DNA of 64,000 bases from Paratrimastix pyriformis (Eukaryota > Preaxostyla > Paratrimastigidae): positions 868,001 to 932,000 of the forward strand of contig JAPMOS010000004.1 in NCBI GenBank assembly GCA_027972325.1, given 5' to 3'. Both the position numbers and the translations under genes were made by a program. This document shows positions 1-28,989 of this stretch, in pieces; position 1 is the first letter of the stretch, and each line of letters begins with the position of its first letter. The notes beneath the pieces are model-generated. The model searched no databases, had not been told where the DNA came from, and saw only the letters and a program-made list of their open reading frames with translations.

Positions 1-15601
<15,601 letters not shown>

Positions 15602-15684
15602 TGCGGGCGAAGAGGCTGCCGCGCCTTGATTAGCCTACGGATCCCTGGTTGAAGGTGCGCCTTTCTGATTTTCACAGAATCGTG
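15602..15684. promoter_or_regulatory. Bidirectional promoter interval of 83 bp
   Basis: Only 83 bases separate the start codons of the HEATR5-like gene (leftward) and the BTB gene (rightward), so both 5' UTRs and promoters must share this stretch. No TATA box is evident. The same layout recurs at 40376-40510 and 51746-51837. Confidence 0.6.
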
Positions 15685-18600
15685 ATGAGCGTCCCTGCCA
15701 CTGCCACCGCTACGGCCGAACCGTCCGAGTCCGACATTGAGACTTTGATCCAGCGTTTTTCGAAGCTGGCGACCGAGCTCACCACCCCCGTCAGCAAGAC
15801 CCATCTGGCAGAGGAAACTGCCCAACTCGAGCAGAAGGCACAACAATGGCGGGTTGAAGATTTGACGCGTACTCGCTTTGTGACCGACGAGCCCGTTGGT
15901 TTGTTTGATTTTTTATTTTGATTTTTGACCAATTCTCTCTCTGAAGTGCGCCTTCAATGCCCAGGTGATGACACGATCTTCGAGGTGTCTAAGTCCACTC
16001 TCCTTCGTGAGCCAGGTTTGTCCTTCTTTTTTTGTATTTTTCTTCAGAAGGGTTCCCCCTCATCTTCCCTTCTCATCCGCAGGGACTTTCTTCTCGACCC
16101 TGCTCTCGGGTCGTTGGGAGGAGCAGCGCAAAGAGGATGCACCGATCAAGCTGCCACTGGAGGATGCCGGCATTGTTCCCCTTCTGTTGAACTACATGGA
16201 GAATGGACCCTCGGTTCTGCCCCATGATCCCGAGCTGCTGGCCCGGCTGGGCGAGGCGGCCAAGTGCCTGTGCGTCATCACCCTTCAGGACTACGTCCAA
16301 TATCCCCTGGTCTGATCTGCCACCCACACGGGGCAGACAAACGAGAAAAATCTTTAAAATTCTGCCGACGCCATCCTCACCCCCGTCTCTATCCCCACCG
16401 CTCCACAGGACCAATTCCAGCTGAATACGCCCGATCTGCAGCTGAAGATGCGGGTCGACTGCATCCGGCACCTGTTCGGCCAGGAGCGCAGCCATCCCGT
16501 CCTGCAGGCCCCCTACCTGGACCTGGTCCGGGTCTTCGACGACCCGACCGTCCTCCAGCGGCGCGCCCCCAAGTTCCGGGTGCCCCTGCTGCTGCAGTAC
16601 CCCAACACCACCTTCGATGTCCGTGCCCACCGGTTGTTGTGCCCCCCCGGGGTGCCCACACGACGGATCTTTTTCGGGAAGGGGCGCGCGACGGGTGGCC
16701 TCATCTCAGCATTCTTTGTTCTTCTTCTTCTTCTTGTTGTACAATTTCTTCAATTCGCCGTTGTTCCCTTCTGGCGTCCAGGTGGTGACCAACAAGGACA
16801 CCTTCATGAACCGGTTCCACGCCACCCACGGCGGCGCCCTGGACGGCATGGTCTGCCCCACCCCCGCCACCCCCCGGCCCCCGCACCTTCCTCACGCCAT
16901 GTCGCTTCCCCCGGGGGGATGTCCCCACTGCAGGACTGGTCGAACATGGTCGTTGCGGGCGGGTCGGTGCTCATGTCGCTGATCATCACGCCCCCCTCGG
17001 CCCGCCAACGGAGCGACCCCGACGCGGTCGCCCTCGAGTTCGTCAACGATGTTGATATCGTCCGTGCGCCGCCGCTCCCACCCACCCACCCACCCAACCA
17101 TGAACACACGGACACAGTCGTCCTTCAACTCGTCCTGTCTTCTCCTTCTGTGCAACCACGCATACGCCACACCACCTGACCGCAATCCCACTTGTCCCCC
17201 CGGTGCAGTTCCTGTACGGGCTGGATCCCGACCAGGCCATGCGGAAGATCAAGGCGATCGAGGCCTTCCTCCGCAAGAAGCAGGAGGAGATGTCCGCACC
17301 CGCCGCCATCACCCCCTCCATCCCCCCCATCTCCCCTCCACGCCCACACACCCAACGCCCGTTCCTGCGCCCTCTCTGCTTTGGCAGACGGACACTCACA
17401 TACACGGACACTCACATACACACGGACACTCACAACCACGGACACTCACAACCACGAACACTCACATACACGGACACTCACATACACGGACACTCACAAC
17501 CACGAACACTCACATACATGCGTCTTCCTCGGGCGTTTGTCCCTCCCTGATGGCTGGCTGGCTGTGCTCTCTGCCTGTGTTCTCTGCCTGTGCTCTCTGG
17601 CTGTGCTCTCTGGCTGTGTCTGCAGGCACCCCGAGGGCGAATTCCTGGTGGTGCGGACCCACCACGCGCTGACCTTCCAGCCGGAGGGCATGCCCAAGGT
17701 GCAGGTCATCCTGCGCCTCTACCAGAGCCCCTCCGAGGTCGGCACCACTCCACTCCCCCCACAACCACCCCTGTCCCCCTGCCTTTCCGCCCCTGTCTCT
17801 CTGCTCGGTGCATATGCACTGCCAGCCAGGTGGCTGCCCCACGGGTCGCATTTTTTTGTTTTGTTTAACCCCCCCCCCCCCCCAACGCGTGCGCCCCGAA
17901 TGCAGGTTCTGTATGGGTTTGATATCGACTGCGTCAGCGTCCTCTACGATGGGTCCGCCTCCTCCTCCTCTTTCTCCTCCCTCCATCCCCTTCCACACCC
18001 CCCCACACACCCTCCCTCCCTCCCTCCATCCCCTTCCCACACACACCCACACACCCTCCCTCCCTCTCTCCTGAATGAGCACTGGCGGCTGCTCTTGTCC
18101 CTGTCCAATCCGCTCGCTTCACCGCCTCCTTTGTTCCGCCGCTCTCTTCCGATGATGTGGCGCCTGGGGGGGGGGAGAGGGGACAGGCAAGTCTGGGCCA
18201 TGCCCCGCGCCCTCCGCGCCATCCAGACCACTGCAACCTCTTCGACCTGGGTCCGTCACCCCCCCCCCCCCCCCCCGCCGTCTCGTCCCCAACCACCATG
18301 CGTCTCTTCCCCCGCCCATCCCTCCACCCACTCGAAGCTCCATCATCCGGGGGGTGTGTGCCGATGGACCTGATTCGTGCTCGCTCTTCGACCTCGCTCC
18401 GCCCTGGGAGGACCCGATGTTTGAGCCCATGACATGACATGGGTTTTTCTGATGCCGTCCTTGTTCTTTTGCCCCCATCACACCCCGACCGCCCCCCCCC
18501 CCCCCCCCAATGCAGGCCGGGTGAACATCACCTTCAACCAGCGCATTGTCAAGTACGCCGTCGCGGGTTCGCCCTGGCCGTGCCCGGGTTCACCTGGGAG

Positions 18601-21600
18601 CGGGTCGACTGGTCGGAACTCGTCCGCGGCATGGCAACCGGGGCCGCTACGGCCGGCGCCGCTACGGGCCGCCTGCCATGGCCTCCGGTTCGTATGGCTG
18701 GGGGACCTGGGGTGGGGGGGGGGAAAGGCACCAAGGAGAGGTGTCGATTTCTGTAAAAACACGAGATTTTCGCGAGCCCATTCACGAGAGAAGCCTTCCT
18801 CGTTCATCCTTCCTGCCACGCATCATTTCAGGATGCAGGGACGGTCATTCGCAAATCTTTCAACGAGATCCCTTCTTGCATCCGATAGCGTGATTGGCTT
18901 TCCCTGCATGAACCACCACATCCCACCCCACCTTCTGGCGGGTGGTGGGGGTCTTGCACTTGCACCATACAGCCCCGTCTTCACCTTTTGGGGAGGAAAA
19001 TCACCCCTGCTTCGTCCGCGGGGCCATGACATTTGGTGTGTGTTTTCGACATTTGATGTCTGTTTTCGACATTTCGCGCCTGTTTTCGACATTTCGTGGG
19101 GGGCTATCCCCTCGGGGATGATGGCGTCCCTCAGTTTATGTGGCTTGTGGCTTGCCGCCCTCCTGACACCAACACCGGGCTTTTCCGTCCTTGTGCTGGT
19201 TTCTCACGGGGCGCAGAGCCCGAGCTTGCCTCGCGGTTCCTGTTCAGCGAGCTGGTCCGGAAGACGCTCTTCCTGCTGAAGCCCAAGCCGGCCTACTCCT
19301 CGATGGGCGAGCTGCCCTACTCGCGGGCCTACTCCAATATGCAGGTCACCCCCCACATCCTTCTCCCCCCACATCATCCCTCTCTCGTCCGCTGCTGCGC
19401 CTGCCCCGCTGCCCTCGTCATTCCAGGGGCGGTGGGGAGTGTGTGCGTGTGGGCGCGAGTTCATCATCGCCTTTTTTTTTCCCCTGCCTCCCACCACTCA
19501 TCGCCATCCGTACAGAGCCTGCTGTCCGGCTGGGGCACTGCCCCCGGCGAGGGTGACGCGGCCACGGCCGCCCCTGCCCCTGCCCCCGAGGCTCCTGCCT
19601 TGTCCCGGGCCAGCGAGCTGGTGGGCGAGCTGATGGCGGCCCACACGCGGGTCCGTCCCTTCGCTGCTCCCCCTTTTTCGCATTGGGCACTCCGATCTGG
19701 CTTTGCACACCACCCGTGCAATTCGCCTGGGGGCACGAACACAGGCGACACCATCCATCTCCCGCCCGGATCTCTCACCACCACCATCCCCCACACGCGG
19801 GCCCCAGACGCTGTTGTACCCCTCGCCCGGCCCCTTCTCATCACGCCACTCTGCACCACCCCGGGCCCCAGACGTTGTACCCCTCGTCGGCCGTGAGCGC
19901 GGCCCGGACGGCCATGGGGATGGAGATTCTGGACGAGGCCAAGTTCCGGCTGCACCACGGCCTGAAGACCGACAGCGGCTACCACGATGCCATCGAGGCA
20001 ATGTCCCCCTTCATCATCATCGCCGACAACTACCGCCGCAAGGACGGCAAGGTCGGTACCACCGCCGGCATACCGACAGAGACGGACGGACGGACGGAGA
20101 GCACAGACAGCACGGAGGAGAGCACGGAGGAGAGCACGGAGGAGAGCACGGAGAGACAGAGCCAGTCCCACATTGCCTTGCATGATGCCTGTGTCTGCTC
20201 GCTTTTGGTTCGATGTCCAGCGGTTCGCCCTTTCAATGAGGCACCCCGCCATCATCCACCCCCATCCCCACCATCACCCCACCACCGCCATCCTCACCCC
20301 CCCACCCACCGCCAATTCGCCCCCCCCCCCCCCCCCCCCCCCAGGTGATGCTGGTGGCAGGCGACTCTGTGAGAGCGTGTGCACATCCCGGGTGACGCCC
20401 CTGATGGTCAGCCAGGTTGTGGATGTCATCGAGCACAATCCCGATGGCCCCGAGCGTCGCCGTGGTCGCTACTACGGTCCGCACCCTGGCGAGCGGGGAA
20501 TACAGGTGGGGGCAGAGACAGGAGTGGGAGGGCATGACAATCGGACACCCAAAATCCCCCCCCCCCACACACACACACACACACACACATCCGTTTCTCC
20601 GTCCCGGAAAATCTCGTTGTCCGCGAATCGCGTGGCCGCCTGTGGCCAAACCCTCATCGGCCCGTCTCGAATCTCCGCCTCTCGTCAGCCCGGTGGGGCC
20701 GGCCCGAGCCCCGTCGGCGAGCAAGTCGGCCATCAAGTACCTCGAGGGGCCGTCGACCTGCCGACCACCTCGGAGTGGATCACCGTCGACCTCGACCGCC
20801 AGTTCATCGGTCCGCCGACCTCACCCCACCCGCCGACATCACCCCCACCCGCCGACATCACCATCCGCCTGCCCACCTGACATGATGGACTGCCCAGCAC
20901 CTGCCCGCAACTGCAATCCCGCCTCCCTTCCCCTCCCTCCCCCCCCCCCCCCCCCCCCCGACCCCGACTCGGATGGGGCCTTCTTCTCGGGATGCCGCCC
21001 GCATCGCTCAAAGCCCATCCGACGGGACTCTTTGTTCATCTCCTCGCATCCATTCCCTTCCCTTCCCTTCCCCCCCGCGCAGGCACCTTCCACCACCAGA
21101 TCCACGCGGAGTTCTTCGATTGCTACAGCGACGGCCCCGCCCCGGCTGCCCCTGCCACGGCCACCCCGGCCCCGGCCACCGGCAAGGTCAAGAAGGCCAA
21201 GTTCATGCCCTTCGACTATAACCCAGAACCCGCGCCCGTGGCTGCCCCCGTGACCCTGCCCCCCTGGTTCGACAAGCCCGAGGCGGCCCCCGGCCAGGCC
21301 GGTGCGGCCGGGGAGGGCGACGAAGAGGAGGAGGAGGAGAAGCCCAAGAAGGAGGCCCGGGCCAAGACCCCCCGCAAGCGGACCGGGGTTGTGCCCGCAG
21401 CCGCCCCCAAGAAGGCCAAGGACGAGGAGGACGAGGAGGCCGGCGAAGGCTCCGGTGATGACGATGACGAGGAGGAGAAGAAGGCGGAGCCGATTCCCTG
21501 GCCGCCGAAGAAGACCCTTGCCGCGGCGCCGGTCTGTTCTACCCCCCGGTCGATATCACCCCCGGTTTTTCTCATCGGTGTTTTTTCCTCTTAGGCCTTC

Positions 21601-21747
21601 GCCGTGAAGAAGATTGCCATCGCTGCCTCCGGGCCCAAGTCTGCCTGCCCCCTGTGCGGAAAGATGGTTCGCTCGGATCTGCTCCAGGCTCACGTCAATG
21701 CCGAACTTGATGGACGTCCCTTCGACGACTGCGATGAGGATGAGTAA
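15685..21747 (+). CDS. BTB/T1 domain protein with nucleotidyltransferase-like core
   Basis: Multi-exon protein. The N-terminal exons (from about 15955) give a BTB domain of the potassium-channel T1/KCTD type: DDTIFEVSKSTLLREPG, then FFSTLLSGRWEEQ and IVPLLLNYMENGPSVLP. After a linker comes GGALDG, then MVVAGGSVLMSLI (about 16960), and about 25 codons later VNDVDI (17043-17060) spliced to FLYGLDPDQAMRKI. GGS followed by DxD is the signature of the pol-beta-type nucleotidyltransferase fold. Later exons add HPEGEFLVVRTHHALTFQP and VLYGFDIDCVSVLYDG, a ring of conserved-looking hydrophobic blocks I cannot assign. The tail is very acidic and lysine-rich (21300-21500) and ends in a Cys-His cluster, CPLCGKMVRSDLLQAHV, like a UBZ or C2HC finger. 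Stop TAA is at 21745-21747. Two exons (near 18562 and 20747) seem one base short of keeping frame. A KCTD-type BTB suggests self-assembly or a cullin-3 adaptor role; substrate unknown. Confidence 0.65.
17390..17520. repeat. CACGGACACTCACAxAC minisatellite
   Basis: Eight or so imperfect units mixing CATACACGGACACTCA and CAACCACGGACACTCA in an intron of the BTB gene. Confidence 0.85.
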
Positions 21748-22034
21748 ACGGGCTCCAGAGCCAATAAGAACTCACAAAGGCCGGGAACCCACGGCGTCTC
21801 GAGAACAGCTCCCAACCCGCGAAGATATAGTTATAACAATATTCAAATTGTATCTTTCCCACAATCGTTTGTGCAAGATTATTCTCTCCACCACCATCTT
21901 CCACTCGGCATTGTGTTGGTGGTGTTTTATGGGAGGTGCGCTTCCATTTTCTCTCCAGTTCAAATTTTTCCGTGCCGTCATATGACCCAGAACAGGGCAG
22001 GCTATACGCACCAACTGCCGAAATCTTCTTTGTG

Positions 22035-23645
22035 ATGCAGCCATCTGAGCCGTCGACTGATCCTCCAGCAGCTGCAATCCTCGATAGCAGTAGCAATAGT
22101 CCCCCGCAGGCTCCTCCGACTTCAACCGCCACTTCTCCCACGACTGCTAAGCCTGCGGCCCGGTCTCCTCCGGCAAAAGCAAGTGCGAAAACCCCCCGAC
22201 GATCGCCACCGGCTGGGTCCCGTGCCCGGAATCCGAAGGGAAAGCTTCAATTTACTGGTGAGCTGACAGATGGAGCCCCTGGTGAAGAATCGCTTGCCTC
22301 GATCCAACGAATTTTCGGTTAGTCTGCTTTGGTGTTTTTCATTATTTTTTCTCCAGATAAATTTGATGTGAATCACAATGGTGTTATCGAATTTGATGAG
22401 GTCAAGACATTACTGCGTTCGGTCCAGCTTTTCCCCGCGACGGTCTGGCTCTCTTTCTATTTTTGGTACTACTGACGTGTTTTTAAGGAGAAAATAAGAG
22501 AAATGATACGCAGGGTCGACACGAAGGGTGACGGCATCATCGATTTCGAGGAGGTCTGGCCTGCTTTCTTCCTCCTCTTTTTATTGCGGCTCAGTTTGTG
22601 AATATGAGAAGGAAAGAAGAACCTTGTGAGCTGAATGTCTTGGCTCAGTTTAAAAAATTCGACGTCTCCGACATCTACCGAGGCTTCATCACAGAGGAAT
22701 CCATCCGAAAGGTCCGTGCGTGTGCTGCCTGCGGAAGTAACATGCCCGCACTCATATCTTTGTTTCTACTCACTGTACAGGTTCTCGAGGCAGACCGGGT
22801 CGAGCCCATCGCCATCGACGATTACGTCAAAGAGTTTATGGCTCTTGACACCAATGGGGACGGAAAGGTCGGATTCGATTTTGGGTGTTTGGTTTGGCTG
22901 GGTGGATGGGCGCCGACCTTGGGCATTCCCGCGCACTGGCCCACCGTATGTCTTCGTCACACCATCGCCGTCACCCACCACGCTTGTTTCCTGCCCTTGT
23001 GCCGTCAAGGTTTCATTTTTGGATCTTTTCGAGTCGATGATGTCACGCGTGCCGGACGAATGGCTGGAGTGGATCTGGACCAAGTCTGCATCCCCCCCCC
23101 CCCCACCCCCCCCCCGTCCATTTCGCCAGATGGGTCACTCTCCCATCCGTCTCCATCCCCAGCGTCCAGCGTGGCGTCGCCGATGACACGATCACGGCCA
23201 TCCTTCGCGAGAACGGCTTTCAGCCTCGCCTCGCAGAACGCCTGCTCGCTCGCACGAAGGTCATTCTGTTTCCGTTTCCTCGCTTCGTCCCTCTCAGACC
23301 TCCTTCTCCAGCGCGAGGGCCGTCAAATCGTGGAACGCTCCTACGTCGATATGGGCCGAGGGTACGTCAAACCGATTATCTCTTAAGACAATTCTCCGTT
23401 TCTGTTGTTACTATGTGCGTTCGTTGAAATTCTCTGTTTATGTTTTTTCTGCTCTTCTTGCCCTGGGGAGTGCCCTTTCTATTTCGATGAGCAACAAACA
23501 CGGCTCGTTTCTTCCTCCGAGCCTGGCCAGATTTGGGTCGCCCTGGGGTGGGCAACCCGCGCGACTCGATGGACGACTTCGCTCGACGACGCCGCCCTCG
23601 GCGCATTGTTCAATGCTGATACATAATGTTGGTGCTCGCAGGTGA
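22035..23645 (+). CDS. Four-EF-hand calcium-binding protein
   Basis: The start at 22035 gives a Ser/Pro/Ala-rich N-terminal tail of about 75 residues with a basic patch. EF-hands follow. EF1 is DVNHNGVIEFDE (exon from 22357, entered by a clean GT-AG intron in phase). EF2 is DTKGDGIIDFEE. EF3 is degenerate, DVSDIYRGFITEE, lacking several ligand side chains. EF4 is DTNGDGKVSFLDLF, formed across the intron at about 22869-23009. This is the calmodulin/centrin pattern with two good sites, one weak site and one more good site. After EF4 come MSRVPDEWLEWIW and VADDTITAILRENGF, then an uncertain arginine-rich tail; the last exon (from about 23472) and its stop at 23643-23645 are my best phase-consistent choice. 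Likely a calcium sensor; partner unknown. Confidence 0.7.
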
Positions 23646-23878
23646 CCCTGAAAAAAATGATCTCACGCCGACAATTGCCTTCACGTGACCGTGAACACCA
23701 CGTCAACCCACACAAAACCCGATTCCCCAAATTTCACTCAGTGGCTTCAACGTTGGTGAACGTGAAGAATCGGGTCGATCTTTTCGAGTGTCGTTGGGCA
23801 ATCGAGGCGTCTTTTCAATAAACTCTGGGAGATTATCACCTCCCAACCTCCCCGTCCACCAACTTCAGCCCTTCAATC

Positions 23879-26800
23879 ATGATGCTCGCAGGCTATGATC
23901 AATTCCAACAGCCTCCGATCCGCATGCCGGTTGCCGGTCCACCCATCCCCACTTGTGGACCTCCGGCTGCGATTCTCCCCCATATCGCTAATGTGGCCTC
24001 GGTCGGACCCGTCTCTGGTGCCGAACCGCCCTGGAATCAGCATCACGCCGCCACGAGTGATGATGAAGACGGCAACCGAGCAGCGCCTCCCCTTGATACG
24101 AACCTCTTTGTGAAGTACCTCCCACCCGAGGTCGACGACCAAGCTTTGTATTACTTTTTCCAGCCCTTTGGCGAGATTATCTCCAGCAAGGTCATGGTCG
24201 ATCACAAGACAGGGCAGAGTCTTGGTTTCGGCTTCGTTCGATATGCTACGATATACGAAGCCGAAAACGCCATTTTGCACATGAACAACCACAAGATCGG
24301 CAACAAAACTCTCCTGGTCAAGCTCTCCAACCCTCCCCGACAGACCCAGAACCAGGAGCCCAACACGTCTGTCTCCCCCTTCCTTGTCGTCCACCTCACC
24401 CACCCTGGTTTTCGGTCATTTTTATCTGGGCGCAGGAACCTGTACGTGAAACCGCTTCCCGTGGGGATGTCCGAGCCGGAGCTGCGCGCACTCTTCCAGG
24501 AATTCGGCGCCATCGAGGACGTCAAGATCATGATCGACAAGGTGACCGCAACCTCGTCTGTCATCCTCCACCGCACTTCACCCCCGCACAAGCCATCTTT
24601 CCTGTCGCCCTCACCCGTGGCTATGACCCAGACCCAAGTCCGGACCGGGAATAGCCACGCCCCCGACCGAGGGTGGGTCTCACCCCACTTGAGTCAGGTC
24701 CACGGGGTCATCACCACCACATGGGCACCGCACACACACGACATCTTCTTCTCCTCTGGATTTGACTCGCACGGACATCTGATCAGTCCCTTTGCTCCAC
24801 ACACACACGGACCTCTGGTTTGATGCGCACAGACACCTTCTGCCGCCCCGCTCGCGCACGTACGCGCACACTGAATCCATCTTCGCACCCGCGTCTCCCT
24901 TTCAACATTCTGCCTCTCTCCAACCCACACGCACCACCGCGCACCCCTTCCACCTCCCAGCCGGCAGATCGGCTTTGTCCGGTTCCGGTCGCAGGACGAG
25001 GCCGACTTGGCCCTGATGGGGATGAACGGCCGCAAGCTGGGCGGCAGCCCCGCCCCGCTGATTGTCAAGTACGCCGAGACGGAACCGCAAAAACTCAAAC
25101 GGCGCGCGCAGCGCCTTGCCCAGCAGCACGTCTGCCCACCACCACCTCCTCCTCCTCCTCCCTCTCGTCGTCCTCACATGCGTCTCTGCCTGCTCCTCCA
25201 TGGGTCTGTTTCCGGCTGCGCGCCATAGCACATCAGCAAATCGCCCCCCGCACCCTCCTTGCTCATGGCTCCTATTTCCCCCTTCTCTCTCTCTCAAATT
25301 CACGCCACCCCCCCATACATACAATACCCCCAGCAACGGTCCCTGTCGGTCACCTCGGGGGCCTCGTACAGCTCAACCTACTCGCACAATTCAGGCGTCT
25401 CGGCCTCCTCGTACTCGTCCTATTCGCCCGAGCCCACGCCCCGCGCCGGCTTGCAGGAGCGCCCCGTCTTCCTCGGGCCCGACACGCCCCCGACCGCCTC
25501 CCTTGACGATCCCGCGGCACTGGCCCCCCTGATGCCTGCACAGGGGTATGCGCCCCCTCTCCCCGGTCCGGATCCGGTCCACCTTGTTCCCGTTCCTGTT
25601 CCTGCCCTCGTTCCTGCCCCGGCCGCTTTCTCTCCCGTCCCCGTTGCCGTCCCTGCCCCCGCTCTCGCCCCTCCGGCCGCGCTGGTCGCTGCTGCTGCTG
25701 CTGCTGCTCGTGTCCCCGACTCGAGGGCCGCCACCCTGACTGCTCTGTTGGGCTCTGCTGTGGCCTTGTCAGGCCTCCCCCAGCCCCCCTCGCAGACTGT
25801 CGCCGCGGCCGTCTCCCTTCTGGCGGGTGCCCTCCCGTCTCAGGCCCAGATCCCGACCCCGCCGCCGCCTCTCTCAGTCCCCGTGCCCACGGCAACAATC
25901 TCGTTCGCTCCTGCCCTCGCCCCCGCGGTCGGTCCCGCCATGACCCTCCCGCCCGTTCCCCAGCAACAACAGCAACAAGAGCAACAACAGCAGCAACCCG
26001 TCGTGGCACGTCCACAGGAGTCCGGCCGACGTGGTGCCCATGGTCTGCGGTTCCAACCCCCTCCGTATCCTGGGTATCCGAGCTATCATTGCCCCGGCAC
26101 CGTCCCCGTCCCTGTCCCCGTCCCCGTCCCCGTCCCCGTCCACGTCCACGTCCCCGTCCCTGTCTCACCGCCTCATGACCATCGTGTTCTGTTTCCTGTT
26201 GCCGTGCCTGACCCTCCCGGTCGTCGCCATCGGGCCCCCGTCTCTCCTCCCGGCCGGCCGCCGTCCTCTCGTCCCCGCCATGCAGCAGCCAACTCGCCCT
26301 CGGCCTCAGACCGGTCGATGTCCTCCCTGCGCCACCACGCGCCCCAACCGCCCAGCCGCCACGCCCGGCGCCACGGACGCAGCCGGCGCCCCCGCTCGCC
26401 GCCCTTCTCGCCCTCGCTCAGCTCGGTGCATGCCGACACCACCTTCACCACCGTCGTCACGGCCCGTGGGCCGGGGTCGGCCAGCCCCTCGGCCAGCGAC
26501 AACGACGGCGTCCATCCGTCTTCACCGGCGTCCCCAGCGAGCCCCGAGCACCGCCGCCACCCCCAGGATGAGGCCGCCGCGGCCGCCCAGGGGGCCCCGG
26601 TCATGTCCGCGCCCAGGGCCCACATCCCCGAGGTGATAGCCACCACCGCCACCACCGCCACCGCCGCCGCCGCCACCACCACCCCCGGCGCGCTGCGGCT
26701 CGGGGTCGACCTGGCCCCGGTGGCCCAGTCCCTGGTCCAGTCCTCGCTGCTCTCGCGGGACCTCGACGTGAGCCTCGAGACCAACACCTCCAAGACCCTG

Positions 26801-28906
26801 ATCGTGCCGCCCTTCCCGCCCGCGCCCGCGCCCGCCCCGTCGCCGGTCATCGTTGTGCCCACGGCCCTCGAGCCGCTCGTCCCCCCCGTGGCTCCCTTCG
26901 TGGCCGCCCCGCCGTTTGCCCCCGCCGCACCCGGGGGTCCGATGGTCCCCGTGGCCGACCTCGCCTCGGTTGCCGCCGCCCCCCTGGTGGGCCCCATGGG
27001 GGCTCTCTCCCTGGCCGAGACGACCACCACCCGCGACTTTGCCGCCCCGCCGCCTGCCATTGCCCTGTGGGACACCCCGCCCGCGCTGGCCCTCGACCCG
27101 GCTCTGCCCACCCCCGCCAAACCCGTCCTGCCGGTCGTCGCCGCTGCCCCACCTGTCGCCCTGCCCGTCGCGCCCATTCCGACCGTGGGCGGCTCCGTCC
27201 CCGCCCGTGGCCTGACCGACGCCCCTGTGGCCAAGCTGATCCCGGCGGCGTTGCCTGAGTACCCTGCCGAGCGGCGCCATCACCGGCACCACCACCGCCA
27301 CCACCACCGCCGCCATCACCGCCGGGCCCCCTCGACCACGTCTAACGAGGAGGACTCCTCGAGCACCGGGTTCCGCACCACCACCAACAATAGCAGCAGC
27401 AGGACCCTCGCCCAGACCTCGGCCTCCTCCTCCCGCCTGGCCACCGCCAGGCGGACGGCCTCGGGTTCCAAGGCTGCAGCAGAAGCGGCGGAAGCGGCGG
27501 CCTTGGCCGCTCAGCAGGTTTCGCTCGACTCGTCAGGTTCGCTCGGGGCGCGTGTCAACGACCGCAGCAGCGGGGAGAGCAGCCTGCCCACCAGCAGTGG
27601 CTCGGCGCCCACCTCGGGTGTCCAGGGGGTCCCGCTCTGGTCGGGCCCATCCAGCGTCTCCTCCCGCGACCGGGACGGGGTCGCCTCCTCCTCGGGCGGA
27701 TCCTCTCTGGCCCCGGGTTACGGCCGCCCACGCAGCACCCGCTCGGGCGCTCCCGCGGGTCTCAACAGCGACGTCGCCATAAACGAGCCCGCGGTAATGA
27801 GCAAGCAGCCCCTGCCTGTCCTGCCCGTCGGCCAACCGGCAACCGCGATCGCGCCCAACCCGGCCGCCCTCCAGGTGGCCGCCAACCTCGCCCGATACGC
27901 CACGGCCCTGGCCGCCGCGAGCGGGGTCGCCCTCCCGCTGGACTCGCTGGGGGTCCCCAACCTGGCGGCCCTGGCGGCTCTCTCGAACACCCCGACGCCG
28001 GCATTCCCCCCGGTGCAGATGGCCCCGACGCCGGCATTCCCCTCGGTGCAGGTGGCCCCGACGCCGGCATTCCCCCCGGTGCAGGTCCCCGACCCGGCGG
28101 CCTTCCCCTTGGCGCCTCTGGTCGCTGCCGGACAGCCTCGCGTGACGTACGCGGCCCCCGCCCCGGTCCCTGTCGGGATGATCCCCGGGGCAGCCCCGGC
28201 CTGGACCCCCCAGATGGCGTACCCCACCCCAAGCCCGCCCGTGTATCGCGCCGCCCCGTCTGCATTCCCCCCGGTCGGGTACCCGCTGATGGTGCCGGGC
28301 GGCCCGCCAGCACTGACCCCGGTCGGTGCGGCCCCGTTTGTTGGCCGGACGGTGGGCGAGCCGGTGGCCGCCGACCCCGCAGGCCTGGCGCACCTGTTTG
28401 TCTTCCATCTGCCCCCCGAGATGGATGACAACGGGCTCTTTGCACTCTTCCGCCCCTACGGCCCCGTCCACAGGTCCGTCCCGCGTTTCCCCCCGCACCT
28501 CCACGGATGGCCGGTGGCTGGTGGGGTCCGTCGCTCACCGCTGGTTGTTTGGGTGGATGATGGTGATGACTGGGTGGTGGCTGGGTGATGATGGCGGTCT
28601 GTTCCCTGCTCGCAGCGTGAAAGTGGTTGCCGACCGGGCCACGGGCCAGAGCAAGGGCTTCGGCTTCGTGACCTACTTCAACGCGGCCAGCGCCTGCGCG
28701 GCCATCGCCTCGCTGAACAATTTCCGCATCGGGAAGAAACACCTCAAGGTCGACATCGCCCCCCCTCTCCCCCCACAAACACACACGTGCACACGTACAT
28801 CTCACCGTCCATCTGACCGTCCATCTGACCGTCCATCTCACCATTGGCCGTTTGTTGTTGCCAATGTCGTTGTTGTTGCTGCTGTTGTTGCTGCTGCTGT
28901 TGTTGC

Positions 28907-28989
<83 letters not shown>

